Positions 35,185 through 44,193 of a stretch of DNA of 64,000 nt are shown in pieces. The DNA is from Nitrosospira sp. Is2. GTDB taxonomy: Bacteria > Pseudomonadota > Gammaproteobacteria > Burkholderiales > Nitrosomonadaceae. Made by a program: the position numbers and the translations under genes. Numbering within the stretch: the first letter of the stretch is position 1; every line of letters starts with the position of its first letter. The stretch covers positions 3,100,001 to 3,164,000 of the forward strand of contig NZ_CP137134.1 in assembly GCF_033095785.1 (NCBI RefSeq), in the 5' to 3' direction. Under the pieces are notes generated by a model, which worked only from the letters and a program-made list of their open reading frames with translations, was not told the DNA's origin and did not search any database.

Positions 35185-38100
35185 ATGTCCAAACCCCTTC
35201 TGCCGGCCTCGCCTGAGAAAACAAAGCAACTGGCTAAGCCCCACCGGTCTAGATCAGAAGCGACTGCATCATTCCAAGGGAGTGCCAGTCCCATTCTTAA
35301 GCTGCAGCGCACTCTGGGCAATCAACGTGTTGCTCAGTTAATCCGTGCCAAGCGACTAACACCTGAGGGCAAGATTACGGTTCTTCAGCCCAAACTTACT
35401 GTTGGTGCTGCCGACGACCAATATGAGCAGGAAGCCGATCGTGTTGCACGACACGTAGTGCGTATGCCCGATTCGCTAGCTACTCAATCTATCCAAACGC
35501 CTCAGCCACAGATAGATGCAGAAGCAAGCAAGGCACTTATCTTGCAGAGCAAACCTCTTCCTCTGGCAGCTTCCATCACACCTGCTGTTCAGCGAAGAAC
35601 TGAGGCAACGGAGTTAAAAGCAGAAGAAGAAAAAAATAGTGAAGATGAAAACGAAGAACTGCTCCAGGCACGGTTCTTAAATAATTCGGCAGCCGTTTCC
35701 CTTCAAAAATTAACAGCAGAGGAGGAAAAGCCGAAGGCTGGCTTAGTCAAATCCCAGGAAGCTTTAGGTAAAAACTTCGATGCCGGGGAGGAAGTAGAAG
35801 CGGGCCTCAGCCAAAGCAAGGGCCAAGGGAGTCCACTGCCGGACAATATTCGTTCCTACATGGAACCCCGGTTCGGAGTCGACTTCAACCATGTACGTAT
35901 TCATACCGGCAGCAATGCTATACAGATGAACCGCGAAGTTGGAGCTCAAGCGTTCACTCATGGATCTGACATTTACTATGGTGCTGGTAGCAATCCCGCA
36001 AATATGGAATTGACTGCGCATGAGCTTACTCATGTGGTTCAGCAGACCGGAGGTACGTCGTTACAACCCAAATATGCCGATGAGGTCAGTGTAGATGATC
36101 AAACCGTCGTTGCCACCAAATCGCTAATTCAGCGGGCGCCGGTTGCTGTGCCGGAGGAGGATGAAGACAAAGAAAAAGTTGCTCCTCAGCTCGAAACTGG
36201 GGCTAACGTACAAGAAGAAAAGGAAGAAAACCATGTTCAAGCGAAATTAACGCCGGATAACATAGCGTTTAGTAGCGGCCACTACGCACCTGAGTCAGAA
36301 GACGGGCGAAAGCTTATGGCACATGAGTTAACGCATGTGGTGCAACAGACAGGCGGGGATCGACTTTTGCGAAAACGGTATGCACCAGTCGCATTTTCAT
36401 TAAGAGCATCAATGGAAAATGACGCCTTTACCCCCACGCTGCGATCAAGCGTTGTTCAAAGAGATACGTCCAAATCCGACGGAACGGGGGACCCGGCATC
36501 GCCCCCAAGGGCCATTCTGCCTACTCACGAAGGCGTCCTCATCCCGGCCGATCCAGCGGCACAAAGAGCGACTTTGGAGCGACAGGTCACACTGAAGGGC
36601 TGGGACGCAGCTCGAGGCTGGGCCGTCAGGTTTATCAACATGGACCTGAAGCAGGAGTTGACCTTCCAGCTAAGCGGGATCTCGCCGGAGACCCTTAAAT
36701 CGCTTCGGGACAACCTGAACACTCGGCTCGACGCACTTGCGAAGGACCGGGAGAAATTCCTCATCGACTTCGAGGAACAGTCCACCAAGATCGCCCGGGA
36801 TGTCTTGGCCGCAAGCAAGCAGGAGATCAAGGAACAGGCGAAATTCCTGGGCATCAAGGAGGATACCTTTCTAGGTTCCAAGACCGGTGATTGGACGATG
36901 GATACCTCGCGGGCCGAGGGACTTCAGGCTGCGGGAAGGGAGCTTATCGCCAAACGCAAAGTCGCTGAGGCCGCGGCGAATGCGTTCTTTAAGACTAAGG
37001 CCGAAGCCGATGCAATATTCAACCGGAACAATGCCCCGTCTCTTGCCGCCACCCTGCCGGAACTATTTCTCACCCCGGAATTGAACCAACGGTTGCAGTC
37101 CACGCAAGCTGAAGGGCTTCGAACGGCACGGGAGTACGACGCGCTAGCGGCCGAGAAGCAGAAAACCTATCCGGTGTTGGCTACCGTCACCCCCGGCTCC
37201 GATGCCCTGCAACAACTCTCCGACCTAGTAAACCGGAAACCCAAGGAACTCGCCAACCGGCTCGCCTTTATCATCCAAGAGAAACTCGACAACGTCGCCA
37301 CCGTCGAGAAGGAGATTGGAGGCCGATTCTCAGTCTGGAAAGTCCCGCATTTGCGGGATCTCACCAAGAAGGCTATGAAAGGCACATCTTGGCAGAGCCG
37401 AATTGTGGAGGAGAAGGAGAAACAGGTCACCGCGAAGGCGCAAGAAACGCAGATGTTTATCTCGGTCGTAGCGATAGGCCTTGGTCTCATCGCAGCCATT
37501 CCGACCGCAGGGGCGAGCCTCGGTGTCGCGGCCGCCATTACTGCCGCAGCGATTGGAAGCATGGCCCTCTCAGTCTATGGGGCTTATGAGCATTACCAAG
37601 ACCATACCCTCGAGTCGGCTGCTCAAGGAACGACGTTCGATCGCGCGAAAGCGATCTCCCAGGGTGACCCCCCGGAATGGTTTTGGTTAGCCTTGGACAT
37701 CGCTACTGCTATTGTCGACATCCATTCGGCGTCTGCGGCCTTTAAGTCCCTCAAAGGGTTGATAGCTGAGGCTAGGGCCGCCGAGACCCTCGAGAAGACT
37801 AGCGAGCTCTTGGCGGCGAGCCGTAAGGCGGGGCTACCTGCAGAGTTGGAAAGTAAGCTGATTGCTGCCGCGATGGGTGATGCAGCGGACGAGCGTAAGG
37901 TGACCATGACTATTGAGCGGATCATGGCCGTCTTCAAACAGGCTCAAAAATCAGCAGTAGACGCCGAACTCGCTGACGCATTCCTGAGAGCTGCGAACAA
38001 GGTAATCGCCGAGGGACGAGTGACTGTTATTGGGAGTTCTCTAGTTGAGCAGGAGCGGCTGTTGACCGAACTGGTCCGCCGACACCCACCACAAGTGGGT

Positions 38101-38517
38101 ACGGTCGAGGCGGCGGTGAAGAACCTGATGGAGAAGCTGGAGAGAGCCAACGGGCTTTACGTTCCCGGCCTGGATGTCATCATCGTAAAGGGTAATCGGT
38201 CGGGCGCCTCCGTGGCCGCCACGCTTGCGCATGAACTGGCTCACCGCGAACAGCAACTGCGCTTGGGTCTGCAGCTCTTGAGCACTAAACACCAAGAGTT
38301 CCAGGCCTTCTACGCGGCCCAACAGTTCCTGCGTAATCTCAACATCCCATCGACCAAAGTGGGAAAGGCCTATTCATGGCTGCTCACGGCCGACAATGCG
38401 GCTATCGTGCAGCATATCGACGATTTCTATAGGGGGAGGCAATTCGGAGCCGCCTCGTTTAAAACTCTCGAGGAGTCCGCGGAATGGATCCTCAACGCGC
38501 TGAAGAGCCGCAAGTGA
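35185..38517 (+). CDS. Large DUF4157 protein with three HExxH motifs, putative eCIS effector
   Basis: 1110 residues. Leader LKLQRTLGNQRVAQLI and DQYEQEADRVARHVVRMP as in the two cargo proteins of the operon. First DUF4157 domain: LPDNIRSYMEPRFGVDFNHV, RIHTGSNAIQMN and HELTH at 279-283. A partial second copy of only its C-terminal half follows (IAFSSGHYAPESEDGRKLMA, HELTH at 380-384). Residues 440-740 are helical; two or more hydrophobic helices lie at about 757-803 (MFISVVAIGLGLIAAIPTAG and following). A third motif, HELAH at 1016-1020 within VAATLAHELAHREQQLRLG, looks like a true zinc-protease helix. Expressed from a sigma-54 type promoter. Target unknown. Confidence 0.75.
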   Translation: MSKPLLPASPEKTKQLAKPHRSRSEATASFQGSASPILKLQRTLGNQRVAQLIRAKRLTPEGKITVLQPKLTVGAADDQYEQEADRVARHVVRMPDSLATQSIQTPQPQIDAEASKALILQSKPLPLAASITPAVQRRTEATELKAEEEKNSEDENEELLQARFLNNSAAVSLQKLTAEEEKPKAGLVKSQEALGKNFDAGEEVEAGLSQSKGQGSPLPDNIRSYMEPRFGVDFNHVRIHTGSNAIQMNREVGAQAFTHGSDIYYGAGSNPANMELTAHELTHVVQQTGGTSLQPKYADEVSVDDQTVVATKSLIQRAPVAVPEEDEDKEKVAPQLETGANVQEEKEENHVQAKLTPDNIAFSSGHYAPESEDGRKLMAHELTHVVQQTGGDRLLRKRYAPVAFSLRASMENDAFTPTLRSSVVQRDTSKSDGTGDPASPPRAILPTHEGVLIPADPAAQRATLERQVTLKGWDAARGWAVRFINMDLKQELTFQLSGISPETLKSLRDNLNTRLDALAKDREKFLIDFEEQSTKIARDVLAASKQEIKEQAKFLGIKEDTFLGSKTGDWTMDTSRAEGLQAAGRELIAKRKVAEAAANAFFKTKAEADAIFNRNNAPSLAATLPELFLTPELNQRLQSTQAEGLRTAREYDALAAEKQKTYPVLATVTPGSDALQQLSDLVNRKPKELANRLAFIIQEKLDNVATVEKEIGGRFSVWKVPHLRDLTKKAMKGTSWQSRIVEEKEKQVTAKAQETQMFISVVAIGLGLIAAIPTAGASLGVAAAITAAAIGSMALSVYGAYEHYQDHTLESAAQGTTFDRAKAISQGDPPEWFWLALDIATAIVDIHSASAAFKSLKGLIAEARAAETLEKTSELLAASRKAGLPAELESKLIAAAMGDAADERKVTMTIERIMAVFKQAQKSAVDAELADAFLRAANKVIAEGRVTVIGSSLVEQERLLTELVRRHPPQVGTVEAAVKNLMEKLERANGLYVPGLDVIIVKGNRSGASVAATLAHELAHREQQLRLGLQLLSTKHQEFQAFYAAQQFLRNLNIPSTKVGKAYSWLLTADNAAIVQHIDDFYRGRQFGAASFKTLEESAEWILNALKSRK

Positions 38518-39059
38518 ACACGGGTATCGCCGAACTCGCCCGGCGCATTGTGATCGAATTCTGCCTGCCAGCTGGCTCGACGAATGTCGAGATTAGGGCG
38601 GGGCACGACGCTGCGATCGTGCTGACCGAAGTCGATGAATTCCGTGTGGAACGTGTTGCCAGTGTGCGTGACGAGGGAGTGGATATGTTTATCGTAACCA
38701 GCGCGATTACGGACGTCGCGTCTGAGGTTCTGCTGATTGCCGTCGCGCCAAATGAGGAGCTGTTTTCCCTGACGACGGATGAGGGGCTGCGGAGTCTCTG
38801 GCGGAATGTGGGGGAACGACTTGGGAGCGCGACGATGGCCCGATTGGTGGCCGAATGGGCTGAGACGATCTACGGACCGCGCCGTATCCTAGAGGTAGAT
38901 GGTGCGGAACCCGCCTGGGAGTGCGACCAGCAGGGCCGCTCCCACTTCGTCCTGCACACTCGCTGCCCGCGCCCCGACGGGGGCGACGACATTGACCGTT
39001 GGGAAGTCGTACTCGGGCCAGACTTGTTGCAGTGGCACCATCGCCCTGTCATCCCGTAA
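38514..39059 (+). CDS. Unknown protein overlapping the DUF4157 effector
   Basis: About 181 residues from GTG 38514, whose first bases overlap the effector stop (GTGA); ATG 38484 is an alternative inside the effector frame. No family recognised: an N-terminal alpha/beta part (IAELARRIVIEFCLPAGSTN, EIRAGHDAAIVLTEVDEFRV) and a Trp-rich C-terminus (AEWAETIYGPRRILEV, DIDRWEVVLGPDLLQWHHRP). No signal peptide. Tight coupling to the effector makes an immunity protein, chaperone or loading partner possible; that is inference. Confidence 0.5.
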   Translation: MNTGIAELARRIVIEFCLPAGSTNVEIRAGHDAAIVLTEVDEFRVERVASVRDEGVDMFIVTSAITDVASEVLLIAVAPNEELFSLTTDEGLRSLWRNVGERLGSATMARLVAEWAETIYGPRRILEVDGAEPAWECDQQGRSHFVLHTRCPRPDGGDDIDRWEVVLGPDLLQWHHRPVIP

Positions 39060-39384
39060 GCTTCCAGCGCCCTGAAAGTAAATGCGGTGAATGGTCCACC
39101 GTAAAGGGATGCCGGCAGGCGAACCATTTTGCCAACCCCGGCTGAGCGCTCAACCACGCTGCTACCGGTAAACCGAAATCCCATCTCACACCGGGCTCAC
39201 GAAAGCTGAGCTTCTCTTTTTACTACGAAAAACGGTCGTTTTTCGGAGATAACGACCGAACTAAAAACTCTTCTTTTTCCCTACCTTTTTTTATCCTAAA
39301 ACTATCTCTTGAAACTAACTCTCCTATAAGTTATAGTTCAGGTGAGTTTCGAGAGAGTAACGATTGCTTGGTAGAGGGAGTGAA
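39060..39384. other. Non-coding interval with nested inverted repeats
   Basis: Two overlapping perfect 8-bp inverted repeats: CGAAAAAC-GGTC-GTTTTTCG (39226-39245) and CGGTCGTT-10 bases-AACGACCG (39233-39258). They sit about 130 bp before the serine recombinase and could be its crossover or binding sites, or mutually exclusive hairpins. No gene. Confidence 0.45.
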
Positions 39385-39984
39385 ATGAAAATTGGTTATG
39401 CGCGGGTAAGCACTCAGGAGCAGGATTTAGCATTGCAGCTCGACGCCTTGGCTAAAGAGGGGTGTGAGAAGATTTTCCAAGAAAAGGCATCAGGTGCGCA
39501 GCGGGATCGGCCAGAACTGAAAGCCGCCCTTACCTACATGCGCAAGGGGGATACATTAGTGGTTTGGAAAATTGACCGGCTTGCCCGCTCACTGAAACAG
39601 CTGATCGAGACGATCGAATCGTTCCAGGACCGGGGGATAGGGCTTAAATCCCTCCAGGACCCCATCGATACCAGCTCCCCCAGCGGCAAGCTCGTCTTTC
39701 ATATTTTTGCTGCGCTGGCCGAATTCGAGCGTGGCGTCATCCGTGAGCGAACTACTGCCGGCTTAAAAGCCGCTCGGGAACGAGGTCGTGTGGGTGGGAG
39801 GCCGCCCGCCCTTTCCGCCAAGGACCTACAGGCCGCCAGAGCGATGCTGAAGGATTGCGATATCACTGTTGCTGCTGTTGCCCAGCGGCTGAACGTGGCC
39901 GCATCTACGTTATACCGCCACATCCCTAGTGCAAGAAGTGCAAGCCTTGAGCCGGACGAAGACTTGTTGGTGACAGAATCCTGA
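39385..39984 (+). CDS. Serine recombinase (resolvase/invertase family)
   Basis: 199 residues from ATG 39385 with AGGGAG ten bases upstream; the in-frame TTG 39364 is not needed. N-terminal resolvase domain: IGYARVSTQEQDLALQLDAL with catalytic Ser10, then VVWKIDRLARSLKQLIETIE, DTSSPSGKLVFHIFAALAEF and ERGVIRERTTAGLKAARERG. C-terminal helix-turn-helix (ITVAAVAQRLNVAASTLYRH). Size fits Tn3-type resolvases and DNA invertases. No transposase accompanies it, so it is a solo gene left from, or serving, a mobile element. Confidence 0.9.
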   Translation: MKIGYARVSTQEQDLALQLDALAKEGCEKIFQEKASGAQRDRPELKAALTYMRKGDTLVVWKIDRLARSLKQLIETIESFQDRGIGLKSLQDPIDTSSPSGKLVFHIFAALAEFERGVIRERTTAGLKAARERGRVGGRPPALSAKDLQAARAMLKDCDITVAAVAQRLNVAASTLYRHIPSARSASLEPDEDLLVTES

Positions 39985-40149
39985 GATGTTCTCGCAAAAA
40001 CAGCCTTACCACGAGCATGCCATTGGCACTGAACTGGGCAGACAGGAAACTTGACGAGCTACTCAGATGCTAGCTGTACTGCCTCATCAATGTGGACCGA
40101 CCAATAACATCACTGCTTTTGGCGCCATCATAATCATCACGAGAAGCTC

Positions 40150-40794
40150 ATGAAAAAATATTTGGGTATTTTTGTAATGCTTGCCGCGTCGTTCACTGCA
40201 CTTCCTACTTGGGCAATGGAAATTGTGGGGCCTGATGTTTTAGTAGACAACACCGCACAGGAAGTGCTTGCCATCGTAAGGCAGGACAAGGATATCGGCG
40301 CTGGCAGTAAAACCAAACTTCTCGAGGTGGTGGAAGCCAAGATACTGCCTCATTTCGATTTCACGCGGATGACCCGGCTCGCTATGGGCAAGAACTGGTC
40401 TAAAGCTGCGCCTGAGCAGCAGCAACAATTGGTTAAAGAGTTTCGAACCCTCCTGGTGCGCACCTACTGCAACGCGTTTACTACCTATCGTGACCATACT
40501 ATTACGGTTGAACCGCTAAAAAACAAGACGGATGATAGTGATGCCACAGTAAGGACCCAAGTACTGCGAGGTCAGGGCCAGCAGCCTGTACCAATTGACT
40601 ACAGCATGGCAAAAACCGCCGATGGCTGGAAGGCTTATGATGTCACGGTAGCGGGTGTCAGTTTGGTGACCACTTACCGTAGTACTTTCAATAGCCAGGT
40701 TCGCGAGGGTGGAGTGGAGAAATTACTCCAAACACTTACGGAAAAAAATCGTGCATTGATTGCTGGCGATATAAGGACTGACACGACAAAGTAA
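40150..40794 (+). CDS. MlaC-family phospholipid-binding periplasmic protein
   Basis: 214 residues. Signal peptide to about residue 22 (IFVMLAASFTALPTWAM). The MlaC/Ttg2D domain follows: KLLEVVEAKILPHFDFTRMT, RLAMGKNWSKAAPEQQQQLV, EFRTLLVRTYCNAFTTYRD and DGWKAYDVTVAGVSLVTTYR. In the Mla pathway this soluble carrier shuttles phospholipid between outer and inner membrane. Here it is alone, without the mlaABDEF genes, so its partners must lie elsewhere. Family assignment is secure; no gene symbol is given because the genome could have several copies. Confidence 0.85.
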   Translation: MKKYLGIFVMLAASFTALPTWAMEIVGPDVLVDNTAQEVLAIVRQDKDIGAGSKTKLLEVVEAKILPHFDFTRMTRLAMGKNWSKAAPEQQQQLVKEFRTLLVRTYCNAFTTYRDHTITVEPLKNKTDDSDATVRTQVLRGQGQQPVPIDYSMAKTADGWKAYDVTVAGVSLVTTYRSTFNSQVREGGVEKLLQTLTEKNRALIAGDIRTDTTK

Positions 40795-40916
40795 TTCACG
40801 CCACTAACGTGTAAAAAGCAACCACCAACTTCAAGCGATTTCTACCTATCTAAACGCGGCCCTTGAGTTTTGGTAGCCGCTACCTGCCTTCCATCTAGAA
40901 CGGTCTATTCCTGGCG

Positions 40917-42206
40917 TCAGCTCACCACTGGCAAATCGCTCCATTCTCCCGTGTAGTTCGGGCTTTTGAAGCTGCGCCGCATGGACCACGTACTGTCGAC
41001 TCCCTCCGAGGCAAGATGAATGGTACTGCGCCGGTACTTGACGTTGATCTTGTCCATGGCATCCATCAGCCTGCCGGATTTGTTGCTGCAGAATGAGTAT
41101 GTGAAGAGGTCTATCTGCTGCCCTTCTTGGGGCACCAGTTCCGATAGCATCACGCCCGCCTTCTGGTAATACACTTCGGGCTGATACATCTTCTTCAACA
41201 GCCAGAGCGCAGCATTAGTGATTTGCAGACTGCATTCCGTTGGCGCAGGCAGGGCAACGGTCTCGGTCCTGCCATAAAACTCGGCCTGATCGAAGGGGCT
41301 GTTCTGGATGAATACTGAAACCGCGTGGGCAAACAGGCCCTGCTTGCGCAGCCGCTGTGCGGCATTGGCGGCATGATAGCTGATCGCTTCCCGAAGCTCC
41401 TGCAGGCTCTCCACCCTTTGCCCGAATGAGCGCGAACTCATGACCTGCTTGGCGACGGGTACTACGTCATCCAGCTTCAGCCAGGGCTTGCCATTGAGTT
41501 CCTGGACGGTGCGCTGCATTGTGATACCGAATTTGTCCCGAATTCTTCTCAGATTGGCTCGCTTGAGCCTCAGCACGTTTTCTACGCCCAATGCGTTTAG
41601 GGTGTTTTCTAGCCTGCGGCCTATTCCCCAGACGGAAGAGACGGGTAGCTTCTCCAGAACAGCATCCAGCTCGTCATCGCGCATGCGGGTGAAGTCACAT
41701 ACGCCGTTTAATTCAGGCTGCTTCTTGGCGTAGTGATTGGCTAGCTTGGCTAGTGTTTTGCTGTGGCCGATTCCCACGCATATCGGCAGTCCTGTCCAGC
41801 TCGTTACCGTCTCTTTTATCTCATGCCCATATGCGACGAGATCACGCTTGATGCCCGTCAGATCGAGGAAACACTCATCAATGGAATAGACTTCCAGCCT
41901 GGGGCTGAACTGACGCAACGTTGCCATGAAGCGGTTGCTCATGTTGGCGTACAGCTCATAATTGGAGGAGAAGGCAACCGCCCCTATTTCTCTGGCCCGC
42001 TCTTCCACTTCAAACCATGGTCCTGCCATGCGTATGTCCAATGCCTTGGCCTCCCTGCTTTGGGCAATGACACAGCCGTCATTATTGGAGAGAACGACTA
42101 CGGGTGAATTCCTGAGGTCAGGCCGGAATACTTTCTCACAGGATGCATAGAAGGAATTGGCATCCGCCAGTGCAAAGACAGGCCTATTTGGCTTCGTTGA
42201 TGACAT
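40917..42206 (-). CDS. umuC: DNA polymerase V catalytic subunit UmuC
   Basis: 429 residues, Y-family polymerase. ALADANSFYASCEKVFRPDL holds the first catalytic Asp, and VYSIDECFLDLTGI the Asp-Glu pair; then IGIGHSKTLAKLANHYAKK, the helix-hairpin-helix region VWGIGRRLENTLNALGVENV, and the UmuC-specific C-terminus (LSELVPQEGQQIDLF). Length equals E. coli UmuC. It overlaps the end of umuD by 23 bases on the same strand, the classical umuDC operon arrangement. It performs error-prone translesion synthesis with processed UmuD. Confidence 0.93.
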   Translation of the reverse strand: MSSTKPNRPVFALADANSFYASCEKVFRPDLRNSPVVVLSNNDGCVIAQSREAKALDIRMAGPWFEVEERAREIGAVAFSSNYELYANMSNRFMATLRQFSPRLEVYSIDECFLDLTGIKRDLVAYGHEIKETVTSWTGLPICVGIGHSKTLAKLANHYAKKQPELNGVCDFTRMRDDELDAVLEKLPVSSVWGIGRRLENTLNALGVENVLRLKRANLRRIRDKFGITMQRTVQELNGKPWLKLDDVVPVAKQVMSSRSFGQRVESLQELREAISYHAANAAQRLRKQGLFAHAVSVFIQNSPFDQAEFYGRTETVALPAPTECSLQITNAALWLLKKMYQPEVYYQKAGVMLSELVPQEGQQIDLFTYSFCSNKSGRLMDAMDKINVKYRRSTIHLASEGVDSTWSMRRSFKSPNYTGEWSDLPVVS

Positions 42207-42783
42207 AGGTCACCACACCGAAGATGACCAGTTCCTGTCCTTCTTTAAGGGTAATGGGTTCGTTGACGGGGTTCTCGGACAGGAGCTTGATAACGCCGCT
42301 GCGCTTATAAAGGCGCTTGACCATCCATTCCCCATCCACATCGGCGATGACGATGTTGGAAGACTTGGGCCGCAGCGACCGGTCGACGATCAATGTTGCG
42401 CCATCGAAGATGCCGGCTCCGACCATGGAATCGCCCTTGACGGTAAAGAAGAACGTAGCCGACGGATTGGCGATGAAGCGGTCGTTCAAATCCAGCGTCT
42501 TCTGCTCGTAGTCCTGCGCAGGGGAGGGAAAGCGGGATTGACCTGCGAGTATCTTGCCACTGTAGATGGGACGGGGCATGGGACGTGGATTGGAAATGGC
42601 CTGGGGAAACTGAGCGCCGGTACTACTGTTGTCCTGCCTGGATGCCTTGCGAAAGGGCGCGAGATAGACCAGCACATCGGACTTAAGACTGGTTGGCACC
42701 CGGATGACCGATGTTTTCTCGCCATAAGGACTCATCGACTTCTTCGGACCCGAGCCTTCCCTTCTGCCCCCGCGTGAACTCAT
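42184..42783 (-). CDS. umuD: UmuD-type autoproteolytic subunit of polymerase V
   Basis: 199 residues, longer than E. coli UmuD (139) because of a basic N-terminal extension (SSRGGRREGSGPKKSMSPYG). The S24 peptidase core has the cleavage site Ala80-Gly81 (KILAGQ), nucleophile Ser119 (VKGDSM) and general-base Lys156 (WMVKR); the Ser-Lys distance of 37 is the same as in E. coli UmuD. RecA-filament stimulated self-cleavage activates mutagenic repair. No canonical CTGT-N8-ACAG LexA box was found upstream, only a short CTGTAACAG palindrome about 27 bases before the start. Confidence 0.9.
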   Translation of the reverse strand: MSSRGGRREGSGPKKSMSPYGEKTSVIRVPTSLKSDVLVYLAPFRKASRQDNSSTGAQFPQAISNPRPMPRPIYSGKILAGQSRFPSPAQDYEQKTLDLNDRFIANPSATFFFTVKGDSMVGAGIFDGATLIVDRSLRPKSSNIVIADVDGEWMVKRLYKRSGVIKLLSENPVNEPITLKEGQELVIFGVVTYVINEAK

Positions 42784-43062
42784 GCTCCTGCCTCTATTGA
42801 ACTCTGTAACAGTATTAATTCTAACACTTACTCAGCTGGGAATTGTTGCTTTCGCACCCGTAGCCTGCGAAATCATCCATTGCCGTGAGAGGCCGGATGG
42901 GGGAGGTTATTGCGCGGCTACGGCGGATGAGGATGGGGCAAAATTCGGGGGGGATGCGTTACAAAGCTTCATTATTTCCGGCGCCGCCTATGCCGCCACT
43001 GAGCAGCAGTTGACGCCGCTTCAGCTTCTTTTGGCCCGCCATGCTTGTGTAAGATATAGTAA

Positions 43063-44193
43063 TTATATGATTGTAGACATACGAAACGTAAAGCGAGTTA
43101 TTTCCTCGCTCGATGCCACGGTCAACTCGCCCTCGTGCGCGCGTGCGATTTCCGATGCAATGTAGAGTCCGAGCCCCAAACCATTTTGGCTGGAGCGAAC
43201 ATCTTCTCGGGTAAAAGGCTGAAACAGTCTTTCGAGTGTTTGGGGTGAAATCGGTTTTCCGCTATTACTCACTGAGAGTTCAAATACGTCCTCCTCAAGA
43301 AACGCGTTGACAACGACAGGCCCGTCCGGCGAACCGTGCGTTAGAGCATTTGCCAGCAGATTCGATAGAATTTGTGAAAGACGAGGGGCGTCACAATCGA
43401 TGGGTCTTGCCAAGCGAAAATCCGTTTCAATTGCCCTTTCAGGCCATGCTGTACGTAGCTCCTCGACAACATGACAGAGAACTGGCTCCAAAAGCACGGG
43501 CTGGCGATTCAGCATCATACCGCCACCTAAACGTCCACGCGCGAAGTCCATAATATTTTCAATAAGCTCAGCCATCCGTGACCCACTGTCTTTCATTAAA
43601 CTGACCAGGCTGGCGTCCCGTTCACTCAGTGAAGAACGCGCAAGCAGCATAGCAGCTCCGCCAGTTATCGCTCCCAGTGGATTGCGCAGATCATGTCCCA
43701 AAACAGCGATGAACTGTTCGCGCAAAACTGAAGTTGCCTGCTCATCTGCCAGCTTAGTCTCGGCAACTCGGCGGGCATAGCGTAAATTTTCTTCATAGAG
43801 GCGGCGGTCCGTTGCCTTATAAACGGTCAGGCGGATAAACAGCGGCGTGCCGTTCTGATCCCGGCGTTCATACGCGTTTACCAGGACTGGAAGACGCTCC
43901 CCACCTTGACAGGCCAGCTCAAGCGCTACTTCATCAAAGAAACCCTGCATCCGCAACAATGGCAACAAATGCGTCTCGCAATAAATCTTTCCACCGATTG
44001 TAAGCAGTTCAGAAAAGCGAACGCCTTTAAGGTCCTCAGTTGAATACCCCAGCCAGTTGGCTATGCGCGAATTGCCCCGCAGAATCTCGACATGAGCGTT
44101 CGTTGTTATAAATCCGCAGAGAGAATTCTCGAAGAAATCTTCGAAATCCTCATGGAGAGGAGGCTGGGGAGAGGGATCGACTGGAGTCGCCAC
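43063..44193 (-). CDS. PAS-domain histidine kinase
   Basis: 376 residues, GTG start directly after the stop of the RsbQ-like gene. PAS domain at about 12-130 (FFENSLCGFITTNAHVEILR, IANWLGYSTEDLKGVRFSEL). HisKA near 170-235 with the phospho-acceptor His in VLGHDLRNPLGAITGGAAML. HATPase at 270-370: N box LSQILSNLLANALTHGSPDG, G2 box GLGLGLYIASEIARAHEGEL. Soluble, no membrane segment, no receiver domain. With the upstream hydrolase it forms a two-gene unit in which the hydrolase probably feeds a signal to the PAS domain. Confidence 0.88.
   Translation of the reverse strand: MATPVDPSPQPPLHEDFEDFFENSLCGFITTNAHVEILRGNSRIANWLGYSTEDLKGVRFSELLTIGGKIYCETHLLPLLRMQGFFDEVALELACQGGERLPVLVNAYERRDQNGTPLFIRLTVYKATDRRLYEENLRYARRVAETKLADEQATSVLREQFIAVLGHDLRNPLGAITGGAAMLLARSSLSERDASLVSLMKDSGSRMAELIENIMDFARGRLGGGMMLNRQPVLLEPVLCHVVEELRTAWPERAIETDFRLARPIDCDAPRLSQILSNLLANALTHGSPDGPVVVNAFLEEDVFELSVSNSGKPISPQTLERLFQPFTREDVRSSQNGLGLGLYIASEIARAHEGELTVASSEEITRFTFRMSTII

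Noticed and set aside
42784..42845. SOS (LexA) box before umuDC
   Set aside because: Only a CTGTAACAG palindrome is present; the half-site spacing of known LexA boxes is not met, so no operator is called.
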